Positions 46,756-58,480 of a stretch of 64,000 nt of DNA are shown one piece after another. Position 1 is the first letter of the stretch. Every line of letters starts with the position of its first letter. The stretch lies in NCBI GenBank assembly GCA_018881555.1, contig JACAXG010000012.1, positions 6,994,087-7,058,086 of the forward strand. The letters are read 5' to 3'. Made by a program: the position numbers and the translations under genes. This stretch comes from Amblyornis subalaris (Eukaryota > Chordata > Aves > Passeriformes > Ptilonorhynchidae). The notes beneath the pieces were generated by a model. That model had not been told where the DNA came from and did not search any database. It worked only from the letters and a program-made list of their open reading frames with translations.

Positions 46756-49395
46756 GTGGTGACCAAATCCCAGGGTCTTGATTGCTGATGTCTGTTCTCA
46801 GGTGAAGTGGTGTTTTAGCCCACATCCTGCAGCAATCTTTACCACTTGTCACAGCAGAAGAGACACCTCTGTGAGAGCAAAGGGTCAATTTCTATCCCTG
46901 ATTTCCTACTTAGTTGACCAGATCAAGGACCAAACTGAATTTTCATCTTATTAATATTGTCCTGCTGGAGTTTCATTTTACCTCTTCCTCTGTGAGTGTT
47001 GCAGGAATTTATAGGTGCCGTTTTCCTGCTGAACGATTGACTGTGATTCTGTTTACATACCAGCATTGTTTGGCTCTGATAAGGATGGTGATAGAATGTT
47101 TCGCCTAGCAGAAAGGAGAGATTTGCCCAAACACTGTCTCACAAATGTACTTATATTGGTGAGGTCATCTTGAAACTGATCTGAAATCAGGCACTGGTTT
47201 TAATCTCAGCGTTACTTGGTATGCTTCATACACCGTGTGTTCTCTAAACAAATATACAATAAAGCAGGCTGGTGAAGTTAACCAGACAGATGGCTGAAAT
47301 CCTACATGTGAGATGGATTGGTAAATGAATAGGTAAGGACACGGATGGGTGTTTCAAAAGGCAGAGAAAAGGGTAGTTGATTACAAGGCTAGATAGAAAA
47401 TGGAAGGTATTATAAAAAGAAATATGGGATAATATAAACAGAGCCCTTAATCCAGTTGACTGTAAATCCCTTTTTCTTAATTGGTTTAGAAACTGTGGGC
47501 TGTAATGTGAGACAGAGGGCTCTCAGCTGCTTTTCTTCTTTGCTGTCTGGAATCACATTAAGTGGGAAACAATAGCAGAGCTGACATCTCCTTGTCTGTA
47601 GGGGCACTTGGAGCTAATCTGCTATTGAGACTAATACAATTATATGGGATTATAGGATTGCCACTGATATACAGATTAGGGAACTCCCAAAGGGAGTTGC
47701 ATCTTGGGGTATTACAAAGGGAGAAAATATACAAGTGTCCTGATTATCCAGAAGTCAAGGGGAAAAGCCACAAAGACACATTTGGGTTTATTTTTCCCAG
47801 ATTTGCATGCATACAAGAGAATCTCGACCCAGGAGTAGAAGAATAATGTAAAAGACTTTAATATATATTGTTTACTTCATACACAATGCTCCAGTGCTCT
47901 CCTGAGCAACCCGAGGTCAAAGAAAAAAATGCTTATTTCAAATTGCTCTCTTGCAAGTGAACCACTTCAATGCAGCACTTTGAACAACCTAGATCCAGAT
48001 TTCATATAGCAGCTAGCTGTCCTTGCTTTCTCCCTTCCTGTGCATGCACAACATGTAAAGACACCAGCCTCTAAACAGAATGATGTAAAGTCCCTTGATG
48101 GATTCTGAATACCCATAAACACCACAGTTGTGAGCCTGGTCCTTACATCTTCTTACAGCTTTACACTGTACTCTCAGAAGAATGAGCACAGAGCTGGGTT
48201 ATCACAGCCCACTGTGAATGTGTGTGCTGTAGGCATTGAGCTGACACTTCTGCTACCAGCTTCTGAGTGCCTTAAGCCTTTAATGAGTTACATTCTTAAC
48301 AGCACCATAAGGTGTGTAAATAAAAATGTCTTAAATTTAAAGCTTGTTAACCAGCTCACCAAAAGTCTTATAAAAATTCTGCATTAGCGTAGCTATCCCA
48401 AGTCTCTAGTTATGAGGCCATGTTTCACATATAACCCCTTAAATTCGTATATTTCTTACATATTATTTTTCCCTGGCGAGCTGGCAACAAAATGTAAGCA
48501 TGCTGTTCCCATCACTCCTATTCCCAACTCCAGGACAAACAGCTGCAATGCTTTTTAACAGCACTTGCTCATTTGACAATAGCAAGTAAAGAACTTCAAC
48601 AAAGTTTCCCACTTCCTGTTCTAAGTTTGGTCCGGGCATCTAATAAGAGATTCTCAGCTCCTGACTTCTTGCACAGGAAGAGAAACAGAAACAGGAAAGT
48701 GAACTATGATGATCTCATAACAATGAATCATGGCAAAACTAGGAATAAAATTTGATTGACAGCCAAGCTCAGTACTTGCTGGACCATGTGGTTGTAACTG
48801 AGACCTGGGCATTACTAACTGCGGTGGAGGAGAGCACTGGTTTTCTCATTCATAATTCTACAATATTTTTCCACACATCCAGGGTGAAATTACAAGAGAA
48901 AAATGATAAGAGAACTAATGCTGCTTTTTTTTTTTCCACATTTAGGGAAGTGCATTTTTTATACTATTAGACGGTATCTCCCTAAAAAACACGTTCTATA
49001 AATCTTGACCTGGAGGACCTTTGGCCTTCAGTGAGAGTTATGCATGGGCCTAAGCATCCTTGGGAACTCATCCTTCATTTTCTTTTAGCCAAAGCATAAA
49101 ACAAAGAAGCCTTCAGGCCTTGAACCTGTCTTGAACCTGCATCAAGCACTACCCAGGTGCCAAGACACTTTTAAGATTAAAGGAGTCAGGTGGTTGTTTG
49201 GCCTCCAGCTTCATCCATCTCTTTCTTCTTAAGTAGAAGATCTGATCTTTCTTTCATCTGATCAGGTGGTGCCTGAGGGTAAGTTTCAGGAAGTGTCTTC
49301 CCATTGTCTGGTGTTATCCTTTAACACACAAAAGCCAGTTCCTCTGTCTGAACCAAACTGCATACACTGAACATTGTGTTATATATGAATCCAGA
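46756..49395. other. Unique AT-rich DNA, nothing recognised
   Basis: No exon or transposon recognised. Frames reach 94 codons (plus 47562-47846). A T11 run is at 48925-48935. Confidence 0.5.
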
Positions 49396-49431
49396 GCCTG
49401 AAGCACTGCCTAAGCCTGAAGCACTGCCTGA
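49396..49431. repeat. 18-bp tandem duplication, two copies
   Basis: GCCTGAAGCACTGCCTAA (49396-49413) is followed directly by GCCTGAAGCACTGCCTGA (49414-49431); 17 of 18 positions agree, so the duplication is recent relative to the surrounding sequence. Confidence 0.9.
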
Positions 49432-50206
49432 GGGACCGACCTGTATTGCTTCCCTAGAGAGATCATGCTACTTTCCAGTTCTAGCTGTCATCTGAGAAAC
49501 ATTCAGCTACTGCAAACCAGGGAATGAATAGTCAGGAGCTGATTCTGAGAAGCAGTTCATTGATGGAGGAGGACAAAAGACAGATTTCTTTAAGGGAATT
49601 TAATTCTAATCATGGTCCCTGTGTGAATAAATCAAGGGCTCTTTACCTTCTACAAACCTTCTCCCATGTTGACAGCAGGTTTGCAACAAGATGAAAAGTT
49701 GGCCTTTCTGTACAGATTCCATTATTTATTAGTTGCTTACCTCACTGTTGACTTGACTCAGAAGGAAAATAACTTCCTCTTGCCAGACTGCTGTGGTTGG
49801 GCCCAATTATTGCTCCATCCTCTTATTTTCTAGTGCTTTTTTGTTTTTTTTCTTTTCTCCCCATCTCGCCATCCTACCCCCCACCTCTATCCCTTTAAGA
49901 GGACTTTTCCCTCTGATCTGCATTTTTCTGTCTTTGTAACAACTTCCAGTCACTAAAATTAACAAGTTCCTGCTAAGACTAATATAGGATTGTGAAACTG
50001 GAGAAGTAATGCCCTGATATACTCAGTGCAGATGAAATTTCAGCTCAAATAGAGGTCAGGCTGCCTGCACATTCAGAAGAACAACTTTTGTGTCCAAAAC
50101 CTTGCCTGTTCTTTTTCTTGCTACATTGTGTGACCCAGTACTAAACAATACCTCTTCCTATACATCTAGGCTTGAAAATAGAGTATATTCATCAAATTTA
50201 TTTTCC
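49432..50206. other. Unique DNA, nothing recognised
   Basis: Pyrimidine-rich text at 49825-49910 is the only compositional feature. No exon or transposon recognised. Confidence 0.5.
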
Positions 50207-50229
50207 TTTTTTTTTTTTTTTTTTTTTTT
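50207..50229. repeat. Poly-T run (T23)
   Basis: Twenty-three consecutive T, the longest homopolymer in the window. It could be the tail of a minus-strand retrocopy, but I see no recognisable element or target-site duplication beside it. Confidence 0.85.
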
Positions 50230-53200
50230 GTAGCAACCAGGGAGCTATAATTTATTTTTATTTGTAGGAAAGCTCAGGTTCAGAAAGCACTCTGTTTAGG
50301 ACATAGGTCATCCAAGCTTATTCAGCAGACTGAGAGTCTGTGCCCCAAAATTAGATAAAAAAGAGATTAGCTTCAATCACTCTTTATTTGTGTTTGGAAT
50401 ACAGAATTTTAAAAACTGGACTGAGTGAGTGGAAACAGAGAGTATGAGTCTGCCAACCCCCTTGGGCATTTAATCTAACTTAAAGGAAAGAGCTTTGTGG
50501 TGGAACTATCTGACAGCAAGACCAGATTCTGTGCTTGCAGGTTCCTGTGTGTGAGTGAGAGAGTGAGAGCCCAGCTTCCCATCTGGCTGGGCTTTGGGGG
50601 CAGAGAGAGAGACGCAGGTGCAGCAGGGAATGTGAAAGACAGTTAATGTGCAGTATGAAAAAGAGTGCTACATAAAGCACTTTGAAGTGGGACAAGTGAC
50701 AAAGTGTCTTGTTTTTGTAGGTAAAGAACATCTTGTTAGGGTCTGAAGTGGGTTAGAGACTAGAGCTTACTGAGGAATTTTTGTGAGGGAAAGTGCAGTT
50801 TGGAAGCAGGGAATGAGGGGAGAGTGAGCAAAAGCAGCCCTAGAAAACTGCGGTAGGAGAAAACAGACTGCCATGCAGAGTGCTGCTGGTGCAGACTCTC
50901 AAAGGAGGGCTATCTAGAAATGGACATCACTTACACATGTATGAGACATCTGGATGGGCGTCACAGACCTGTTTGCTTACAGCCCACAACCTGTACTGGT
51001 GCAGTGCTTAAACAATTCCAAGCAAAGATGGGAGAGCTTTGCTCCTGAAGCCCTTCAGTGTTCAACCAGAGTGTTAGACCTAGTGCCTCTCTCCCAGGGC
51101 TGCCACAAGGATCCATGCTTAACCTGTGGGTTGCCATCAACAAAACAGAGCCCCCAGCAAACCTTGTGCAAAGGGTCCATAGCTTTGATTTCACACATTC
51201 CTGCAGGATCTGAAGTAGCAATAAGAGCTGCAGCCAGCAATGGCCTTGAGAACATGAGCAGGTGAGATGAGTTTATCCTTAGTTAGCAACGTTGTTCTTT
51301 AAAAATGTTGTGCAGGAAGATCGAACACAGCAAGCTTTACAGCACATTCCTATATCACCCGCAATGTGTACATGCACATATCCGCATATTTGCCTAGGCA
51401 GACCTGCCTAGGGATCCACTACAAAGCTGAACACAGCTACACGTATAGGAGTACATGTGGGATTCAGAAAATAAATGAGCTTGAAGTAGTACAGGGCAGA
51501 TTGGATTCCTGCATAACTAAGCAAGAGATCACAGATCCTGTACAGTATGCTGTGGAGGGAAGCTGACTCAATGGCCTTTCTTTCCAGGTGCTCCGTGGCA
51601 CAACTTCTAATTGTGATGCAAGTGAAACAGAATTACTTGTAATAATGTGAAAAGAATCAATAGCCCCATTTGTTCACAGATACAACCTGAGTTTCTCAGG
51701 TGTTTGAGTGCAATAGCCACCTGTCAGCAAAAATATTTGTTGCAATTTTGGTTTACATATTTATGTGGGGATTGAAAAAGTGAATATGATGAATTATTGT
51801 TCAGTCATTACTGAAGAAATACAGCTACTGTTCAAGAGTGGGCAAAAATACTACTCTGCTGCCAAATTTATATACACAGCTTTAATCTTGGTCGTATATG
51901 AGAGGAGCTGAATGTTTATGGTTTTCTAACCAAGGGACTATAAACTTTGAGAATAGACGAAGATAGAAAAATAATGCAATTCAAATGAGTATGGAGGGTC
52001 AATCAGAATTAAGAAAAGAGAAAGGAGAGGAGAGAAACTGATTTAATTTAAGCAGCATTAGGGGACTAGATATTAAAAACGTTATTTCCCTGGTGCTTGA
52101 CTAAAAACTGCCTTGTAGACATGCAAGGCTGTTTCTCATAATCACAAAAGGTATTAACATGTGCATGGAATGACAATGAAAATTCACTAAGACCGAGATT
52201 TCTAAGAGGCAAATGAGAATTTTGGGCTGATTCTACGATGGGTTGTTCACCTTATGACTCACAAAGTCTGTCTTTGACTGACCTTCATATATGTCTGAAA
52301 AGTGAAAACTTGAATGCTAGAAACCAGAAACCCCAAACATCATAAACCTTGTCCTGTAATATGAGAGGAAAACCCGTGATTTCCTATGTATATACTCCCA
52401 CAGAGTGCTTTGGAATCTTAAACATCGAAAATATACTAAGATCTACTTATGATCCCAAAACATTTTACAAAACAATGTATCTGTCAAGAAGGATCAACAC
52501 AGATAAGTGCATTCTGAAATTCAGCAACTGCACAGAGGTGTTCAGCATCACAACACAGTAGCTCAGGATAGGAAGTAAAGCCTGTTGTAAGCAAATACAA
52601 CCGTGGGGATGAAATTTGGTGGCAGGAAGTAATATTCCAAATTGCAGCCTGATTAGATCATTTTCTTAGGGTTCACCAAGAACTCACTGGGAATTTTAAC
52701 AACCAAAAATATTCAGGAGTGATCAGGGCATTAATACCAGCATCCCATGCCAGTCCATGTGGCCTTGGCTATCCTATCTAGTTTCTAGCTGTTGTTCCAG
52801 AAAACTGTTGGGGTAGAGACTCACACCTTTCACAGCAACAGCTGAAGTTCAGGCAGAATGTTCAAGAGTGTCTGAGAAAGTACTAGATGCCTGTGTTCAG
52901 GCGTCTGAATCCCAGCCCACATGTGTCACCTAAAAGTTGCTAAAAGCATATTCATTCACCTAACACTGTGAAGAGACAATTAAGAACTATCACATGGTAG
53001 GCTGGTTCTTTGGTGAAAAAGAGCAAGCTAGGGAACAGCAGACCACAGTTTTGCCATAGCCATGAGCAATGGAGTAGTCCTCTGTCACAGAACTCTTCGA
53101 GTAATCAAACGTGGAGATGTACCAGTGTGATGAATTCCTGTTTACTCTAGGACACTTCACTTCCCTCATATCACTACCACCTACCTGCCCAAGAGCTGGG

Positions 53201-53460
53201 GCAATGAACATGTGGGGCAATACACAATCAATGCTGGCTGTAGACCTCTTTTTGTTTTAGTGAGATGTGGGGTTCAATGTGTTAAAAAGAAAGCATCTTC
53301 ACATTTTACACTTTTAAACACTTTTATGCTTTTAAACAATATTAACAAGATTAATTCAGACCCTTTAGAATATAGAATGAAAGAGAATTTAGAAACTTCT
53401 AAAACTCTACGCTGTGAACCCAACAGTCTGTAACTGCTTTGTTAAAATATAAAACTTTTC
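50230..53460. other. Unique DNA, nothing recognised
   Basis: No exon or transposon recognised. A slightly GC-richer patch at 50950-51270 is open on both strands (103 codons plus, 86 and 66 minus) without domain features; I read this as composition. Confidence 0.5.
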
Positions 53461-53770
53461 AAGCTAACATAATGGCTTCATGGATAGCAAGGTCTGGAGG
53501 GATGAACTATTATACTCATCAACTCTGACCTCCTGCATATGACACAGTCCAGAGCATTTCACCCAGCAATACCACCATCAAGCCCAGTAATTTATAGCTG
53601 AACTGTGCCATCTCTTTCAGAAGGAAGGACATCCAATCTTGATTTAAAGACTCTAGGCGATTAATTTACCACATCCCTTTACCATCTGTTCCAGTGGTTA
53701 ATTATCTTCAGTTAGATGTGTATCCTATTTGCAGTCTGATCTTTGTCAACTTTAGACTTTTATCTGCCTC
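53461..53770 (-). mobile_element. Old CR1 3'-end fragment, antisense
   Basis: About 300 bp match in order the reverse complement of a CR1 3' end: tcatggatagcaaggtctgg, a catcaactctgacctcctgc stretch, catttcacccagcaatacc, acatccaatcttgatttaaa, ccacatccctttaccatctg and ttccagtggttaattatctt. These are well-known landmarks of CR1 copies in birds, crocodilians and turtles. The element keeps the order but has many substitutions, and lacks coding capacity. Boundaries are approximate. Confidence 0.75.
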
Positions 53771-54140
53771 TCTGTGTGGACATGATGGCTCATAATGCTT
53801 TGATATTTCCCATGCATTAGGACTGAAATGTGATGCCTAGACTGAAAATTTCAGATTTGGAGTTTTGTTTTGGTTTCTCTTGTTCAAATCTTAACACAAA
53901 GACTTTCAAGGCGCTGGCACAACACACTATACTATTTCATTTTGGAGCAATTTCAATGACTCAGTGTTAATGGCATATAGTATTCCAGATTTTGAGGAGC
54001 AAAAATATTATATGCACTTCATCTGTTTGTTTAAAGTGGTTTTTGCTAATGAAGGCTGTACTGTGCTGAAGTGTGGAAGCACGAGTTTGATCTAGGGGGA
54101 AGAATAAGGAGTGCTGAGAGTTTTAATTCTTCTACCCTGC
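53771..54140. other. Unique AT-rich DNA, nothing recognised
   Basis: Possibly a further degraded continuation of the adjacent CR1, but no landmark remains. Confidence 0.4.
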
Positions 54141-54230
54141 AACCAGTTCTGCCACTGCGATTTGATTTGTGAAACAGGCAAAATCACCTCATTTAGTTGT
54201 AGTTACGGGGCTGTTACAGAGTGCACAGAG
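54141..54230 (-). repeat. MIR-like repeat scrap, antisense
   Basis: The text accagttctgccactgcgat followed by caggcaaaatcacctcattt resembles the reverse complement of a MIR-type repeat (recalled as ggttctgccactgacttgct, then gggcaaatcact). The match is short and diverged. Confidence 0.35.
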
Positions 54231-56689
54231 ATTTGCTGCTTGAACCACACTAAAAAAGAGTTTCTGCCTCTTTTGAAAGCTTAGTAACTTCAATTAAAGT
54301 GATTTCAAAGTCCAATCCCTATCCCAAACTTTTGAGTTCTAAGCGTATCATACAGATATGATAAAACACATTTTATCTACCAATATATAAATAAAATACA
54401 TTTTTGTGACCAACCAGACACACCTCTTTGGACCAGCCATGTGCAGATGTAAAATATAATTTTCATGCTAGCATTGTTTTATTGTTTAACTTCAGTTATT
54501 GTAATTGCCATGTTCCCTTTATAACTTTATTCTGTATCAGGTTCACTTGAATGATCCCAGTGTTTATTAAACCCAGAACTCTATTAATTGTCTGGTATTG
54601 GACTTTGTCTGTTTTTGCTTCAAATGCTTTCCTCTAGCTGAATAGTCATGAGTTCCTCGAGGATGACCATTTCAAACTACTCTTTTCTTCAGAAGTGCTT
54701 TACCTCTATAAAACGCAGCTTTGAGGCCTTAGTCTGTCTTTTTGGCAATACAGAGCTCAACCTTTTTCTCTATAAGCAATTAAATAAAGTTCTTTCAGGT
54801 TACTGATTTCTTAGCATATATTATCATCAGAGTGTAAAGAGTTCCTCAAGAGCCACATAAATCTCTCTCTTCCCCGTGCCACTAAAGTCTTCAAATTTAT
54901 CAAGAGTCTGCACCTTTCTTGGTAAAGAAACCCACTATTCCAGGTTCCCCAACCACACTTGGTTTCCTTAAGCCACATAAAAGGAATCTTATGTGTGGAG
55001 TGGAAAGCCTAGCATTAACTCATATCCTCCTTCTTAGGGTGCCTTGCCCCATCTACGGTGTTGTCCAGCGTCCCCTGAGCCAGGCCACTCTCACAAGTGG
55101 CACAGAAGCTCCCCGCAGACACTTCCCCCAGCTGCCCTCTCCTACCTGTGGAGAGGGCTCCATGTAGGGGTATTCCATACATGACTGGAATTTAGCGCTT
55201 ACAACCTACTCTGTAGTAACTCCTTTCCCGGTGCTTGAGAGACAGCACATGCTTTTGTGTGAAGTGGCAGCCCTCTGGTTGCATGCACTTGTGCAGCTTT
55301 GCTTAATGCCGTTCAAATTCACACCCCTGGTGTCTGCCCAATAAATTCTATGTACAGCAAGGTCATGGTGATAGAACCAGCCATGCTGTGATAATAAAGG
55401 TTCTGCTCCTTTCTCCAAAAGGGATCTTTGGGATGCACAAGGAAGAACCAGTGGCTGCTTCCACTGCCAGACAGTGCTGTGCTATCCATTTTGTTCATAA
55501 AGCAATTAGCACTGAATGCTGGTAGGGTACCATAAACAGCCAGAAAACCGGCACGTTGGGAGTTAATTCCTTCCTGATTCTCCTCTCTTTCAACAGTCAT
55601 GGAATGCTCCTAGATCTTCAATCAGGAGCTTTAATTCAGAGAATCCTTTTCTGAGCCTAATTTAAACCAAAGTCCAATTTGGTAGCTTTAGAGATGTTCC
55701 CAAGACGACAGGAAGAGTTTTTTGATGGAAAAGGAGCTTCAAACAACCACAAAATTATTACAGTAGTGTAAATGCAAATTGAGACACTTCAAGGAAGTCC
55801 ACCAAACTCCTCTTGATTTCAATTATCCTCTTCTTTGAACTGGTGTAATCTCAAGTTTTATTTCCTTGACCTCAGCTTTTCTCAGACCAACTGGCATATT
55901 CTGGATAGTAGCTGTATCAGCTGAATCAAGATAAATCACTGGAGACATTGGTTGCACAGAGCTACACAGATTAATTCAGACGGAGGCAGTTTTGCTAAGT
56001 CATGAAACAAGTAAGAGTTGCAACTGTTAAGACTTTTTCCTCCCTTCTACCTCTGTTTTATTCTTGATAGACTGTGTATTCCCAAAATACATCAGACATT
56101 GTGATCCTCAGGAATATTTGTGCTTACATTGTTCAGACGATAACAAAAGGTGAAAAATGCTGTTTACCTCTCTACATAAAACACAACATGAAAAAACACT
56201 TCCCTTGAAAGATCTATTCATTCAACTGAGGTTGGCAACTACTAGCTCTGACACATTTGAGAGGACTAGAAACCTATGACTATGGAAGCGCAGTATGAAT
56301 CTAACAAGGAGTGAGACCACAAAGCAGGATTATCTGCAGCAGGAGTTAATGGAAATTGAAGCACTTCTGGAGCAGAGTGGTCAGCAAGGATTCAGTCTTG
56401 AGCAATGTGGAAACATTGGCCACCCAGACAACCCAGCTGCCTGCAGCAGCAGATCTGGCCCAGGACACAGAGCAGTGGTCCTTTTATCAGAAATAGCTTA
56501 AAAATACTGCTGTATTTCTGTCTTGCATTGAATTGCGTGAGGCACACAAAAGGCAGGCCAAGGTATCTGGCCATTATGCTGCACTGGGAACAAAATTTCC
56601 TTTGATATTAAATTTCTACCTTTTTATTTCATCAAGAGATGACTTGCATTTAGGCCATGGGACAGAATGAAATTCATTACCTCTTATCT
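54231..56689. other. Unique DNA, nothing recognised
   Basis: No exon or transposon I can name. The AT-rich part 54330-54600 has several homeodomain-like cores. A GC-richer patch at 55030-55160 holds the 3' part of an 82-codon frame, without recognisable content. Confidence 0.45.
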
Positions 56690-57225
56690 GTTATCTTCTC
56701 TATTACTTTGCACTTTTCAAATTAAGTCATCCTTTTTTAACTTCATCTGGCATAGACTTTCCCATTCCTTCATGCTGTGTCTTTAATAATTTTATTGGGC
56801 TCTTGTCTGCCTTGGTCTCTGCAACGGCCATTTAGAAATGAAGCAACCGGAACTGAATGCAGTAGTTTACTTGGAGCTATAACACCAATCAATATAATCC
56901 TACTTTAATATGTCCTACTTTCTTCTTTCCTCTTTCATACAATGTGACATTTTTACTGGTTTTTTACTTTTTACCAGCTCTGCACATAGAGGTGATGTCT
57001 TCGTTAACATCTTCTTATTTTTTCCCCAGAGAGCTTGCAGCAGAGTAAAACATAATCCCTAAATGTGCATATATGCATAATTGTGTGTAGTTTAAGTAGT
57101 TCTTTACAAAGTGCATTGTTTTGCACTTCTCAGTGCTAAATCCTCTGACATTATATCAACAAATTACCCTGCAAGTTACAGGAGGTCTCCGGACACTTTC
57201 TCCAACTTCTGCATTTCTTCCCTTC
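56690..57225 (-). mobile_element. Old CR1 fragment, antisense
   Basis: The order of landmarks matches the reverse complement of CR1 3' ORF2/UTR sequence: aataattttattgggctctt (about 56787), ggaactgaatgcagtagttt (about 56850), tgcattgttttgcacttctc (about 57112) and gacactttctccaacttctg (about 57191). It covers part of the same consensus region as the copy at 7131-7945, and is similarly worn. No open frame remains. Confidence 0.6.
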
Positions 57226-57490
57226 TGCCCCCATCCCTGCTTTGCAAACCTTGATACCAAGGATTTCTCTAAGACAGGATTCCCACTCCACCCCTCAGTC
57301 CCAGCTCCCAGCCAGGGAGTATTAGGAAGAAGTCAAGAAAAATGTGGCCCAGCTGGAAGTGTTCCAGGGTTGAGTGATGACAATAAGCAGGGAGACTAAA
57401 TGCATGGGCATAAGGGAAAATCAAAGGAATTGCGGTTGTTAGGTAAACAGAAAAATAAACTGAAAGGACTCAAAATAATAGATATAATAC
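57226..57490. other. Unique DNA, nothing recognised
   Basis: The end of a plus 92-codon frame (57121-57399) overlaps this segment and the CR1; it is not credible as a gene. Confidence 0.45.
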
Positions 57491-57539
57491 TTATAAAAGG
57501 AGAGAAACAAATAAGAGATGAAATGGTTATAAAAGGAGA
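57491..57539 (+). repeat. Direct repeat carrying two TATA-like boxes
   Basis: TTATAAAAGGAGA occurs at 57491-57503 and again at 57527-57539, a 36-bp offset. Each copy contains a consensus-like TATAAAAG. No start region or exon is evident downstream. Confidence 0.7.
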
Positions 57540-57693
57540 AAAAAAAAGACTAGGTAGTTATGACAAGCAGTAAAGGTTCATCTTGAAGCAAGGGGAAGTT
57601 AAATAAAGGAGTATAATTTTCTAACATTGGGAATGGTGGAGTAGTGAGATGGATTAGATGCAGAGGCCTGGGAGTCTATCGTTCCTCAAGACA

Positions 57694-57721
57694 GGTAAGT
57701 TAGGCAGGGTAAGTTAGGCAG
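57694..57721. repeat. Perfect 14-bp tandem duplication
   Basis: GGTAAGTTAGGCAG is repeated exactly at 57694-57707 and 57708-57721. The first is preceded by CA, so it begins with a CAG/GTAAGT donor consensus. Confidence 0.9.
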
Positions 57722-58104
57722 AGCAGACTCTGTTCTGGTTATGAGGACTCTTCCCCACCATTTCCTGTGGTTCTGTGCAAGGCAGCTCCTTGGCATGCGC
57801 TTGGCAGCATTTCACCTTGTTCACAGCTGAGGTAGTGTAGCGTCCAACCTTTAACACAGGGTCTTACAGTTGCTGAAGAGAAATCAGTGCCAACACAGAA
57901 CTAATAATTGAAGAAATAAAAATGGTTCCTGGATGTCCCAACAAGTTAGTAGAAAGAGAACTCTGTGTCACAGTGGTAGTCTGTGACTCCGTGAGAGCAT
58001 GCATTGTCCCACGGAGGGTTGTTTCTGACTCTTGTCCACCTGCTTTGCAGCACTAATGGATCGCTTCCTTCCTCTGTCCTCTGCCAACCTCTGTTTGCGT
58101 TGCA
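57722..58104. other. Unique DNA between two short tandem duplications
   Basis: No exon or transposon recognised. The segment belongs to a 650-bp stretch in which three independent short duplications occur. Confidence 0.45.
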
Positions 58105-58142
58105 GGGTGAGGACAGTCTTGCTGGGTGAGGACAGTCCTGCC
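58105..58142. repeat. 19-bp tandem duplication, two copies
   Basis: GGGTGAGGACAGTCTTGCT (58105-58123) is followed by GGGTGAGGACAGTCCTGCC (58124-58142); two of 19 positions differ. Confidence 0.9.
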
Positions 58143-58385
58143 AGGTATCTCTCCAGCACTAACTCTAACGTGGTTTCTATGTCAAGTCAGTCTGCTAAGT
58201 GTTACCATAACACAAATAATAGGCAGGAATAGAAGGTATTAACATTGAGAATTATTCCCGACTGCATATTTCTGTCAAAAGAAACAACAGGATGTTACCC
58301 CTGCATCAAAGTAGCATCTCTAAGTATAGAAGTATCTTTAAATATCTTCTCCACTGTGAAGTGACTCATGCTTTAGAACCAATTT
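58143..58385. other. Unique DNA, nothing recognised
   Basis: Transitional sequence leading into the AT-rich tract; no element seen. Confidence 0.45.
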
Positions 58386-58480
58386 ATACATACATTTATA
58401 CCTACAATGTATATTAAAAATATAAATATACCTGCATAGAAATATATTAATAAATATGAATATAGAATATATATCTTCTG
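58386..58480. repeat. AT-rich low-complexity tract
   Basis: About 95 bp made mostly of TATA and ATAT steps with scattered C and G. No regular unit length. It is likely to melt easily. Confidence 0.75.

Noticed and set aside
50207..50229. T23 as the tail of a minus-strand retrocopy
   Set aside because: No recognisable body next to it and no target-site duplication seen.
57829..57846. let-7-like text (tgaggtagtgtag)
   Set aside because: Only the first nine or ten bases resemble let-7, and I see no precursor hairpin.
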